Positions 33,760-43,507 of a stretch of DNA of 64,000 nucleotides are shown here, piece by piece. The stretch is from Coriolopsis trogii (lineage: Eukaryota > Basidiomycota > Agaricomycetes > Polyporales > Polyporaceae). The stretch is taken from NCBI GenBank assembly GCA_020543525.1, contig JAHYIO010000001.1:310001-374000 (forward strand). Reading direction: 5' to 3'. The notes beneath the pieces were generated by a model. That model saw only the letters and a list, made by a program, of their open reading frames with translations. It did not search any database and was not told where the DNA came from. A program made the position numbers and the translations under genes. The stretch's first letter is position 1, and every line of letters starts with the position of its first letter.

Positions 33760-34932
33760 TCACGCATCCACGTTCTCATTGTTCGCCTTGGCCTGGCGCA
33801 GCTTCTTCTCCCTGTCCACGCTAATCTCGTCCAGGATTTCCTTCGCCCCCGTCTCGATCAGCACCCGCGCGAGCTTCGCACCGACCTCTTCCGCCTCCGC
33901 CGCAGAGCCCACTTCCGTCTCGATCGTGTGCTCGACGTGTCGCTCGCCCTCGAGCGACGTGACACACCCCGTGATGCGCAGTGTCCCCTTCTCCGAGTCC
34001 GAGGACTGGAACTGCAGCGAGGTAGACACGCCGACAGGAACACTGCACCCGCCCTCGAGGACGCGGAGGCAGGCGCGCTCGGCGAGGCAGGCCCACTCGG
34101 TAGGGCGGTGGGTGATGGCGCGACAGAGCGCGCGCGCGGCGGTGTCGTCTGTGCGGATTTCGATCGCGAGCGCGCCTTGGGAGACGGCGGGGAAGAGGGT
34201 CGGGGGCCCGATGTCGCAGGTGATGCGCGGACCCCAGCCGAGGCGCACCATGCCGGCTTTTGCGAGGATGATGGCGGCGTAGGGGCTATCTGGCGCGTCG
34301 AGCTTCGCCATTCGCGTGTTTCTTTCGAGAGTGAAGGGGGGAGAAGATGAGCATGGTGGTGGGATTGTAGCCGAAGATCAAGCACTCACAGGTTTCCTCG
34401 CTATATGCGCGCGGCAGTAGGGCACGACGGTGAGAGAGAGGCGAACGCGATGGAGTGATGAGGAAGAGGAACTCACGACGTCCTTGAAAACGAGCTTAGG
34501 GAAGTCTCGCTTGAGCTGCGCGACCCTCCGTACGCTGCTCGTCCCGACGACGCTGCCGTCGGGCAGATCCTCCAACTTCTTGTACGGGAGCCCTTCCTTG
34601 ACGATCAAGCAATCCACCGGGTTCTCCCTCTCCAGCACCCCCGCGATCTCGCAGCCGTCAGGGAGCACGGTGGGGACGTCCTTGAAGCTGTGAACGAGCA
34701 TATCGACCGCGCCCTCCCGCAACGCGACCTCGAGCTCCTTCGTCCAAAGCGCCTTCCCTCCGAGCAAATAGAGGGCTTGAGACTGATTGTGATCGCCGCC
34801 CGTGGTCATGAACGCGGTGTCGAATATCGTGTCCGGGTGCAGCGCGGCGAGAGAGTCGCGCACGATATTCGTTTGGATCTGCGCGAGCTGCGAGGTGCGC
34901 GAGGCGAGCGTGAACTTGCGAGGGGTCGACAT
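33760..34932 (-). CDS. HEM3: Porphobilinogen deaminase (hydroxymethylbilane synthase)
   Basis: Joins four porphobilinogen molecules into hydroxymethylbilane in heme synthesis, in the cytosol. Three exons give 342 residues, the usual length: 34477-34932 (MSTPRKFTLASRTSQLAQIQ), an 11-nt micro-exon 34391-34401, and 33760-34321. The micro-exon supplies RGNL, so the joined reading is FKDV-RGNL-NTRMAKLDAP, matching the family exactly. Seen motifs: GGDHNQSQALY, LVHSFKDVPT, GTSSVRRVAQ, and LEGGCSVPVG, whose cysteine binds the dipyrromethane cofactor. All are intact, so the gene should be functional. It is followed on the same strand, upstream, by NFU1. A degenerate copy of exon 1 lies at about 55256-55530. 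Confidence 0.95.
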
Positions 34933-35259
34933 GTTGGTGGAGATGTGAGTTCAGGGAAGCTTGAGGCAGCAAGGTTTTATACGAGACCGCAAACCGCAGG
35001 GCGCGATGGGAGTCACGGTGTAAGGAGACATGGTCGCCGGCGCGCGTTCAAGCGCGCTGCTCGCACACTCGACATCCTCCACGTTGGATTGTTCACACAA
35101 AGTGGTAGCTGTGAGAAGTAGAGTGGGACATTCCCCTGGTAATATAAAGCATTATACAGATGGGTAAATGTATGTATCTATACAGACATGTACTGCGCCA
35201 TACTAGTCCGATACCATGCGCGTGAGCGTCGACAACCAGACACCGAACGAGAAGATTGA

Positions 35260-36265
35260 TCACCTTGAATCCTTTTCATGGCCATGATCTTTTGCCAACC
35301 GTTCCTCGAGTTTCTCGAATTCATTCAGAGCTATGGCTTCTTCTTGGTCCAAGATCTTGGATTATAACGGTGAGGGAAAGAACGGTGGGGCGGACGATTA
35401 CTAGATAATAAACGCACCTGTTCGACGCCCTTGACTTCCGGAATATAGTGCATAAGCATCCGCTCTATGCCGCTCTTGAGCGTCACAGTGCTCGAGGAAC
35501 ACCCTCGGCAGCTACCCTTCAGCTTCACCTGGACTATGCCTTCATCCGTGAATCCTCTATACTCGATGTCACCGCCGTCCTCCATAATTGCTGGTCGAAC
35601 GCGGGTCTCGAGCAGCTCCTTAATCATGGCCACCGTCTCAGAATCCGTGTCAAGGATGCGCGTGTCCTGTGGTCCCGCAGCCTCCCGGTCTTCATCTGAG
35701 CGGAACAAGGGCTGGCCAGAGGAGAAGTGTTCCATGAGCATGGCGTATACCTCGGGCTTAATAACAGACCAGGACGTCTCAGGGTCCTTGGACACTGTGA
35801 CGAAGTCGGGACCATAGAAGACACCGGTGACACCCTCGATGCCCATGAGACGAATGGCAAGTGGCGACTTCAGAGCAGATCGTGTGTCGGTGAACTCTGC
35901 TGTTCCGTCCCCCATGACATCCACGCCGGGGATGAACTTCAAGGAGTCTTCGTTTGGTGTTGTCTCTGTTTGTATGAACATGGAGCGAGCTGGGTTCGTG
36001 TCACTCCCATTGATCTCTCCCAGTAACTGTGAGACTTACATTGTTCCATCCTGCGTAACCGTGACCCTGGCAGAGTGGTCCTAGTCGAAGAGGCCGTGAC
36101 GAACGTCGAACCATGTTGGAGGTATGCTGTCCGTCGTGGAGAGGAAGAAAAGTGTCTCACTGCCGAAAGACTCTTCGGAAGTGTCGTGCGTAGCTTGTGG
36201 TGCTCTTTAGAGGCGCGTGTCAACACGCGCAGCGAGGTCGATGCGACAGAAGAGGAGGAGAACAT
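35260..36265 (-). CDS. NFU1: NFU1-type iron-sulfur cluster scaffold, mitochondrial
   Basis: Carries and delivers [4Fe-4S] clusters to mitochondrial targets such as lipoate synthase and complex I/II. Three exons: 36040-36265 encodes a Ser/Arg-rich presequence (MFSSSSVASTSLRVLTR); the central exon runs from 35989 to about 35421; the last exon (about 35360-35260) encodes ILDQEEAIALNEFEKLEERLA and stops at TGA. The Nfu N-terminal domain is seen in MFIQTETTPNEDSLKFIPG and SPLAIRLMGIEGV. The NifU C-terminal domain has RPAIMEDGGDIEYRGF and the CRGCSSS cluster ligands (CxxC). Phases agree across both introns. Its start codon is 146 bp from that of ALG1 on the opposite strand, suggesting a shared promoter. 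Confidence 0.93.
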
Positions 36266-36411
36266 GCTGGTCGGCGAGCAAGCACAAATTAGTCATGCGC
36301 TCATTGGCTGCAGCCTGACATCATCGCTTACCGAATTCGTCAAACACAGGCGCCCCTGGTCGATCGCGGCGCGGGCCGAGGTGCGCTCGTCGTCTGCCAC
36401 GACGTGCACGA
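36266..36411. promoter_or_regulatory. Bidirectional promoter between NFU1 and ALG1
   Basis: 146 bp separate two start codons that point apart. The region contains GCGCTCATTGGCTG near 36297-36310, an ATTGG word (inverted CCAAT) that may serve a CCAAT-binding complex. Both genes are housekeeping, so co-expression is plausible. Confidence 0.45.
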
Positions 36412-38763
36412 TGTCACTCTCGACCAGCTTGCTCTCGTTGCCGTCGCTGAAAACACTCATTCGTCGGCTGATTATTCTGTCGCTATGCTATCTTCTGTGG
36501 CGTATCTACGCCCGTCCTCGACCACGGCCCGCGCTACGCTCCGTCGCCATCCTCGTCCTCGGAGACATTGGACGCAGTCCTCGCATGATGTACCATGCCG
36601 AGAGCTTCGCCACGAACAAATTTCTGACGTATCTTGTAGGCTATGGTGGTAAGTCTTCAGTTGCATATATGCGCACTCCTCCGGTGGCAATCGACTCTGC
36701 GACTCGTATTACATTGAGGTGTGATGGGTCGCTACTCTCGTTGTACCTCAGGAAAGCCTTGCGAAACCACGTACCTTCTTTGTCTCCCAGTAGCAAGCTG
36801 GCTGTGCAACCCTTGAGGACCGTTAGTGCAGGACGATGATGCACTAAAGTCGTACAACTTGTCGCTAGTGCTCACCCACCTTATCGGACCTCGACATGTA
36901 AAGATGCTCGTGGAGGCGTTAGTGCTGCGATCGGCTGTTTCTGCACGTATTAGGAATGCACAGAATTGATTGCTTGTTCAAACAGGTTCGAAGCCCATAC
37001 CATCCTTGCTCTCTCTGCCTCGCGTTAGAATCATCTACCTCAGCGAGCCGCCTCACGTTCTGAAACGGCTCCCTTTTATCCTCGGTGGCCCATTGAAGGT
37101 GCTCAGACAGATTGCGGAGATCGTCTTCACTCTCGCGGTGCACATTCCGCATCCTCCAGAATTCATACTCGTCCAGGTGCGCTACTCGCGTGTGAACCCA
37201 TAGCCGTCTAATTGAGAATTCGTCCGGTTGCTCCGAAAGCTAGAACCCACCAAGCATCCCTACGCTGGCCCTTGTCTGGCTCGTTTCACGTATGAGGGGT
37301 TGCAAGGTCATCATCGACTGGCACAACCTTGGATACAGCATTCTGGCCTTGCGACTTGGAGAAAAACATGCCTTTGTCCGCTTCTCCAGATGGTGAGCGA
37401 AGCCACCATGCGCTCAAACCGTCCAGACTGAACATTGCCAGGTTTGAGTCATATTTCGGTAGATCTGCGTACGCCCATCTCTTTGTCACAAATGCCATGC
37501 GCGACCACCTGGTTCAAGAGTGGGACCTACAGTGCGTGCACTACTCCTTCTTTTCACATGACACCTAGCTCAAGGCGTAATCAGAGGACAGAAAGTGGTT
37601 CTACACGACCGACCACCTGCCCGGTTCCGCCGAGCTTCCCCTTCCGAGACGCACGATCTGTTCCAACGGCTTCTTCCAGCTTTGTCCGTCCCTAGCTCCT
37701 CTCTCACTAGCTTCCTCCCGAAGTCTGAACCGCCATACTCGACGCCTTTCACGCATATACCATCATCATCGCTCTCTGCCGTTGCGGACTCCGTTGGCTC
37801 AGGTGCAGCCCCGGATGTCAACCTCGACCTCGGCCCGTTCTCCGACAGCATCGCCATGCCCACCTTGCGTCCCGACAGGACAGCGCTGATCGTCTCGAGC
37901 ACGTCCTGGACCCCTGACGAGGACTTCGGCATGCTCCTCGATGCGCTCAAGATGTACGAGCGGCATGCGCGGGCGTGCGAACACAAGGGCGAGAAAGAGC
38001 GACTGCCGAAAGTGCTCGCGATTGTGACGGGGAAGGGTCCTCTCCGCGACAAGTACATGAAAGAGGTCGAGCAGCTCCAGGCGGGCCATGGGGGTGGACG
38101 TGACGGCGAAGACGGACCGTGGCGGTTCGTGCGGTGTGCGAGTCTATGGCTCGAGGCGGACGATTACCCTCTGTTACTCGGTGCGTCACTTGCGTGTCCT
38201 TCTTCTTTTGTCACAGACGGTGACATCATATTCATATGCAGGCTCTGCTGACCTGGGCGTGTCGCTGCACTCAAGCTCGTCAGCGCTTGACCTACCTATG
38301 AAAGTGGTAGACATGTTCGGCTGTGGACTGCCTGTATGTGCGCTGAACTTTGCGTGGTGAGTTGCAACGTGTGATATCGCTCACTATTGCCGGTTAACGT
38401 ACTCACGACGTTCCGTCTTTCACCCACCTAGTTTGGACGAGCTCGTGAAAGATGGCGTGAACGGCCTCGTGTTCAACAATGCGGAAGAACTCGCGACACA
38501 ACTAGAGGTACGTATCGTATTCTCTCTCTCATCCTGTCCAGCCATGTCGCTTCCGCGGCCCCCTTCTGACCAACGACTGTCTGCAGAGCCTATTGCGCGG
38601 GTTCCCTACCTCCCCCGCCCTTTCGGCGCTGCGCGCGTCGTTCCGGAAGAGCGCGCCGCAGGCGGCGTCGAGCCATTGGGAGTGGGGTACGTGGGCGGAG
38701 AACTGGAACCACACTATGCGGCCGCTGTTGCTGCACGACGTCGCTACGGAAGCGCAGTTGTGA
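36412..38763 (+). CDS. ALG1: Chitobiosyldiphosphodolichol beta-mannosyltransferase
   Basis: Adds the first mannose (from GDP-mannose) to dolichol-PP-GlcNAc2 on the cytosolic face of the ER in N-glycan assembly. The N-terminus [30 protein letters not shown] has the membrane anchor. Then come [41 protein letters not shown] (joined across an unusually long 337-nt intron, 36649-36985), [19 protein letters not shown] and [19 protein letters not shown]. Further on are a Ser-rich insert (about 37690-37850), [22 protein letters not shown] and [37 protein letters not shown], with the donor-site region. The last exons encode [14 protein letters not shown] and a Trp-rich tail ([12 protein letters not shown]), with TGA at 38761. 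About seven exons; all conserved blocks are present. Confidence 0.93.
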
Positions 38764-39269
38764 AAAGTATTTCATTGTAGGTTAGCAGTGGACGTTACTA
38801 CATAGGCTACCAGATACAGATGTTCTCACGTTGGCACATCCGGGTCAGGAAATTGACAGGGAATGACATGCGGTTCTCCTGTTGCTGCACTGAGTAACTG
38901 CCACTTGGCCATGTTGTGTACCATGACATGAAAGCGACATGTATATTCAGGACGTACTCGACCCTGAAGCATCGATTTGAAAATGCTTTGGAAACGCTAT
39001 CCGCAAATGTTCATCGACAATTACAGATGGTCTATGAGAAGGCCGTGCCGATCCGGTACTCGATTCTGTAAATACGTTACGGCGGGATTGTTCCCTGCTC
39101 GAGCACTCATGCCACGCGTTCGCAGCGACGGTGGGCAACACCCTCGACTAGCTGAAACCCAAACATCGTACCATGATACATCACCACAGAGAAGCAGGGG
39201 AAATCAAACGTGTACCACTCGCAGGCTCGACGCAGTATCGCGGAAGCGGCATCGAGGGGAGCTCCCTGA
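38764..39269. other. Intergenic region between convergent genes
   Basis: About 500 bp between the 3' ends of ALG1 (plus) and the F-box-like gene (minus). No supported gene or repeat seen; it should hold both transcription ends. Confidence 0.4.
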
Positions 39270-40315
39270 TCACCTCGTGTCGCGCCGATGCAACAAGTCC
39301 CTGACGTGCGAGGTCTGCCAACCTCGCCAGGTCGACTTTGAGCTCCGAGTCCTCTGGGTCTGTATCACAACCTTGACTCTCCCAAGATAGGTGTGCTCCC
39401 CCGACACGAGCTGGGTCAGCAGCTTTTCGAGCCTGAGCCGTCCATCGACACATTGCTCTGGCCCTTTGGCAGGAGAGGCAGACCTGCGGCCCGTCTCAGC
39501 GACCCGCTCGGAACTGGCGGGTCGCCTCCTGTGTCCATGGACGAAGCGCAGGGTCTTGAGGCTCGCTCCTTCGAAGGCCGACGCCTTCGGCAGCATCCAG
39601 AGGTTCGGGCGAGCGGTCGGGAAGCGCGTATGATCGCAGACCACCGTGATGGTCTCCAGCGCGGGCAGGCTCGCGAGCACGGCGGCGACCTGGTCAGCGA
39701 CGCGAGGGGAGTAGCCTTCGGAGCCGCGATACATGTCCGCGATCCAGACCTCGCGCAGGCCGGTCAGCGAGTCGGCGTCGTCGGCGATCCGCGCGAGATG
39801 TTCGTGGAGATGGACGAGCTGGCGGGAGAGGTTGATCGTGCGCTGCTTGCCGACGACGGTCAATGAGAAGAGGGGTTGAATGCCCTGCATGCTGGATGGG
39901 TGGCGATCTGCATGGATATGGCACCGCCGAGCGTGTACTGCGACTCGGGGAGGAATTCAAGAGGGAATCGATGGAATGGGTGAATACTAGTGTCTCCGAT
40001 GAGTTGGAGTGCGAGGGAGGCCTGTGCTTCGCACCTCAGAAGGGGAGACGTAATATTTGACCACGCCAGTGATCATGTTCACTAACGTGACCCGCTGAAG
40101 TTGCGGTAGAGATATTGGGTGTGGTGTTGCGTTCGGGTGCGGGACATTGGGATAATCGAGTGCGTTGAGAGTGATGTTGATGAGGTTCCGACAACCTCTC
40201 AAGAAAACGACGAGCTTTTGTTGGAAGCTGTCGCTCACAATGTGAGAAAGCATGAGATGTGTTAGGGTGGTGATTCCGCCCGGTAGGGACACGTTGACGT
40301 GGAGGCTCTACAATC

Positions 40316-40361
40316 GGACAAAAAAGTCCCAGGTTTAATAAACCTTGGGACTTTTTTGTCC
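40316..40361. repeat. Left terminal hairpin of MITE
   Basis: A 46-bp palindrome: GGACAAAAAAGTCCC, then AGGTTTAATAAACCT, then the inverse GGGACTTTTTTGTCC. It would form a near-perfect stem. Confidence 0.85.
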
Positions 40362-40758
40362 GCCTCCCCCGTCTGTTGTAGCACGTTGCTGCTCCCCCGC
40401 CCATTTTCCTACCATTGCATCGTGCTGATTGGATTAAAGAGGGACTGTCTTGGGGACCCTGAAGACCGCTGGGATGGCATAGGCGAGGGACAACGACGAG
40501 GCGGGATGATTCCTGATTTGGAAGGATGGGATGATACAGGCGCTTATGACTTCCCGCCCGTCGCGATTGCCTTTTAGAGCTCCGCGCCGCCTGGCGTCTC
40601 TCTATCTCCCGTCATCGTTCCTGCTCTCGTAGTCGTCCCTCACGCCTTCGGACGCGCGCGCGCATGCGTCCGAACCTATTATACACTACGCCTAGCGATT
40701 AATGAGCCTCCAAAATGAGGTGAATGGTTCAGATACACTTGGGGGTAGGCGGTAGGTA

Positions 40759-40803
40759 GACAAAAAAGTCCCGAGGTTTAATAAACCTGGGACTTTTTTG
40801 TCC
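40759..40803. repeat. Right terminal hairpin of MITE
   Basis: A 45-bp palindrome with the same arms (GACAAAAAAGTCCC...GGGACTTTTTTGTCC), one extra G in the left arm relative to the other copy. Confidence 0.85.
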
Positions 40804-41818
40804 GATTGTATATGGCTCTTGACGTTGTCTAGATGGAGAGATCGTAGCTGGGGCGCTGCGTATAACAAAGATGGTGGGGAGGGTATCCTATAAAAATAAT
40901 GTCCTCCCCTCCGAATGATGGAGAGCGAGTTCAGTAACGGCCAGATTCGGTCGTCCAACTTCGACCATTCAAGTCCGTTTCGATCGACGTCCATGTCCAT
41001 GTTTGTAAATTCAATATGGAGCTCTTGAGCCATCTGCAAAGGAAGCGAGGTAGGGTACGTATCGCTAACGAGATGCCGTTGGCCCACTTGATACAGCGTA
41101 ACTGGGAACCCTGTGCTCCTCTCGATGAAGAGCTTGACGAGGAGGGTTGATGAGGATATAGGCAGGTGCCTCCAGAGATCAGGGTAGGATATCGCAATGG
41201 CGCGCAGATGATGGCACATTTGAGAGACTGGCAGCAACATCACAGGATCAACCACGTCGGAGGCCCATACTGTGGGGTACGCGGTTGGTATGAGCTCAAG
41301 GATGCTACGCAACCTTTCGGTGGGTAGTCGCAGCAGAGGCCGGCGGGAATTCCAGCTTTGTAGGAATAGCTTGGATTCGTTCACCAGGTTATTGTACGCC
41401 ACCCACATCTGTTGATGGATTTGGTCAGCCCGATGGAAGGATCTTTAGCAATAGAATAGAGAGTCGGACGCAGTAAATATCATGTACGGGGCCACATTGC
41501 CACAACGTGTAGAATACACACGTGCAAAGGGATGGACACGATCTGATTCCCTTTGCATTTCCTGAGGGTAACGGTGGAGAGGGGAAATTACTATGCAGTC
41601 ATAACCGCAGTAGCCTCCCAGATGTAAGCGTCTCAATACAGACCTGTTCCTCACTAAATGGATTCATCAACTCTCATCAGTTCACACAGACAATCACGTA
41701 GCAAAGACCTTGAAATGAAGACATACCTTATATCGTCTGCTTCTTGAGCCATGAGCCGAGGCAGAGAGTCAACGAAGGCAGCCACACTCTCCTCCAGCAT
41801 TTTTTTAGGGAGAGACAT

Positions 41819-43507
41819 GTCGACTTTTGTCATGCGCTGATGAGGAGGTTGTGAGCGTTAGAGGCAAGAACCTCCAAGGCGCCATTTCAGCTGAGTGTCT
41901 CACATGCACAGGCGGCACTGCACACACGAGCGGCCAGGCACGCGCTGCTCGGTTTGAACTCTCATCTACACTACCATCTCGACTTCTCACTTCATGTGAG
42001 CCTCACGCACACACTTTTCAGCTCGCGCCGATCCAAAAACATATGTTCGCAACTCTCGGCGCGTTGCATTCGGACCCGCCATTTGATACTTTTTCAAGCA
42101 TGGATATGGGATCTCAAGCTCTCCATCTCGTCTGGAGCAAGATGCTGTGGGATGCCGTGTAAGAGGCTGGAGGTTCATCAGAATGGGACCTTCCAAGGAA
42201 GAGCAGCGTACACGCAGTGTCGCACAGTGTCACGCAGCCCCAACGACTTCTCCCCATAATCGTCTTCAAGGATGTCGTGAGTCGTAACCCAATATTCTCA
42301 TTCGCGTTCTCTCGTATCATGATCGCATAACTGCATGGACGACGCTGCTGCGCGCGAGCTCTGTTGCACAATCAATTCATCACCCTACTTAGCGAGCCTC
42401 AGCCTGCCCTGGGGAGCGTTCCTGCCTCCGCATTCACCGAGCGCGACGTGCCTGGTAGCGTCTCGGCTGCTGCAGGGCGAGCTGCACATCTGGCATCGAG
42501 GCAGACGTCGGTTCTGAACAGGAGACAAAGGACGTAAACGCGAAATCCTCGCGGGTACTCATCAGAGGGGGTGTGGGAGATCCTGATTGAGATTGATGCG
42601 GACAGGGAGAAGCCCTTGAAGGCGAAATTGAGGAACAAAATTTTTGATGCTCGAACCACTCGTCCTGAAGCGTAACAAATATCAATGGAATATGCGGTGA
42701 AGGCAGTTGTCTGACATATTCGAGTACAACGGATGACGTTCGACTTCATGCCTACCCCTCTCTTGCCTCCAGATCCTCCCTACTTTTGTGGCTGCAGGTT
42801 CCCGGAGAAACACAGATGCAGCACTTGACCCATCAGTGGCTCCACTCTTGACACAAGCCATTCTTGCGGGAATGGGGTCGGTTTGAGCTCCGGGTATCTG
42901 ATCGTCAGTTTCTCAGAGAGCTGAGTCAAAGATGCGAATGCGACTGCGGTTACAGTTCAGGGGGGAGTGCGGCGAGTCTCTTCAGCAGCTTCACTCCATT
43001 GTAACTGCACAAGTAGGTCTGATCGAGGCGACGCCGCGCTACGATACTGCCAAATGGCCCTCTTCAGTGTTTCCCAGTCGCTGCCGAGAGCAACACTGTG
43101 ATGCGAATTGGTTTCCGTCGCAGCGAAGGCAGTGAGGTGTTGACCACTTACCGCAGCTGTGGGCGGTGCGGACATTTTGTATTGATGCTATTCGCCATCG
43201 TTGCGATGATACCAGGCCTCCTGTCCTTGAAGCGACCGATCCAATGGGCAACTAGAGACAGCTAAGTAAGACACAGCCGCATATGAGTGACTGACGGTCT
43301 GACTGAGAAACACGCTTCTGATCCTACAGTGATACGATGAGACCTATGAACGCATTCTAGTAAACATCTGAGACGCACAGTTTGTCCAAGGCAGCCGCCG
43401 CGAGAGTTGTGTCACAAACAGGCACGCTTCCTGTGGTACGGAGGGGTCAGAGCCGTGTTGTGAGCAATAATGCAGCTGCCACGAGATGCTTTTTCCCGGA
43501 CCCTTGC
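41819..43507. other. Mostly non-coding; possible decayed exons on minus strand
   Basis: About 1.7 kb without a firm gene. On the minus strand three open pieces look weakly coding: MSAPPTAAVSGQHL... (43175-42957), LSEKLTIRYPELKPTPFPQEW (about 42921-42780), and DEWFEHQKFC... after an acceptor-like CAG (about 42655-42434). The W-x2-H-x3-C word resembles the end of a MYND finger, and HCLRCDGNQF upstream faintly recalls its first half, but the zinc ligands do not line up. It may be a relic gene; I do not assign a function. Confidence 0.25.

Larger units (their letters stand above)
40311..40808. mobile_element. MITE with palindromic ends, TA target duplication
   Basis: A 498-bp non-coding element. 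Both ends begin CAATCGGACAAAAAAGTCCC (inverted at the right end) and are flanked by TA (40309-40310 and 40809-40810), as for Tc1/mariner-derived MITEs. Each terminal repeat is itself a self-complementary hairpin of about 46 bp. No open frame of interest lies inside. It sits within the F-box-like gene. Confidence 0.78.
39270..41818 (-). pseudogene. F-box/LRR-like gene broken by a MITE
   Basis: Exon 1 (41818 to about 41728) encodes MSLPKKMLEESVAAF. After a long intron the main exon (from 41408) has an F-box-like segment, RLPTERLRSILELI and VSQMCHHLRAIAISYPDLWRHL. This is the standard start of basidiomycete F-box proteins that recruit substrates to SCF ubiquitin ligases. Leucine-rich sequence continues to DNVKSHI at 40811, where a 498-bp MITE interrupts it; translation then runs into the MITE and stops near 40692. 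Beyond the MITE, LRR-like coding resumes (SLPGGITTLTHLMLSHIVS, about 40290-40050), then MQGIQPLFSLTVVG (39890) to a stop at 39270. Even with the MITE removed the frames do not join without a 1-nt shift, and another shift lies near 39890, so it looks decayed. An intron-rich intact gene is less likely. Confidence 0.6.

Noticed and set aside
42434..43175. MYND-finger gene on the minus strand
   Set aside because: Only a W-x2-H-x3-C word and a weak CxxC piece; the cysteine ligands do not align, so it is left as a possible relic.
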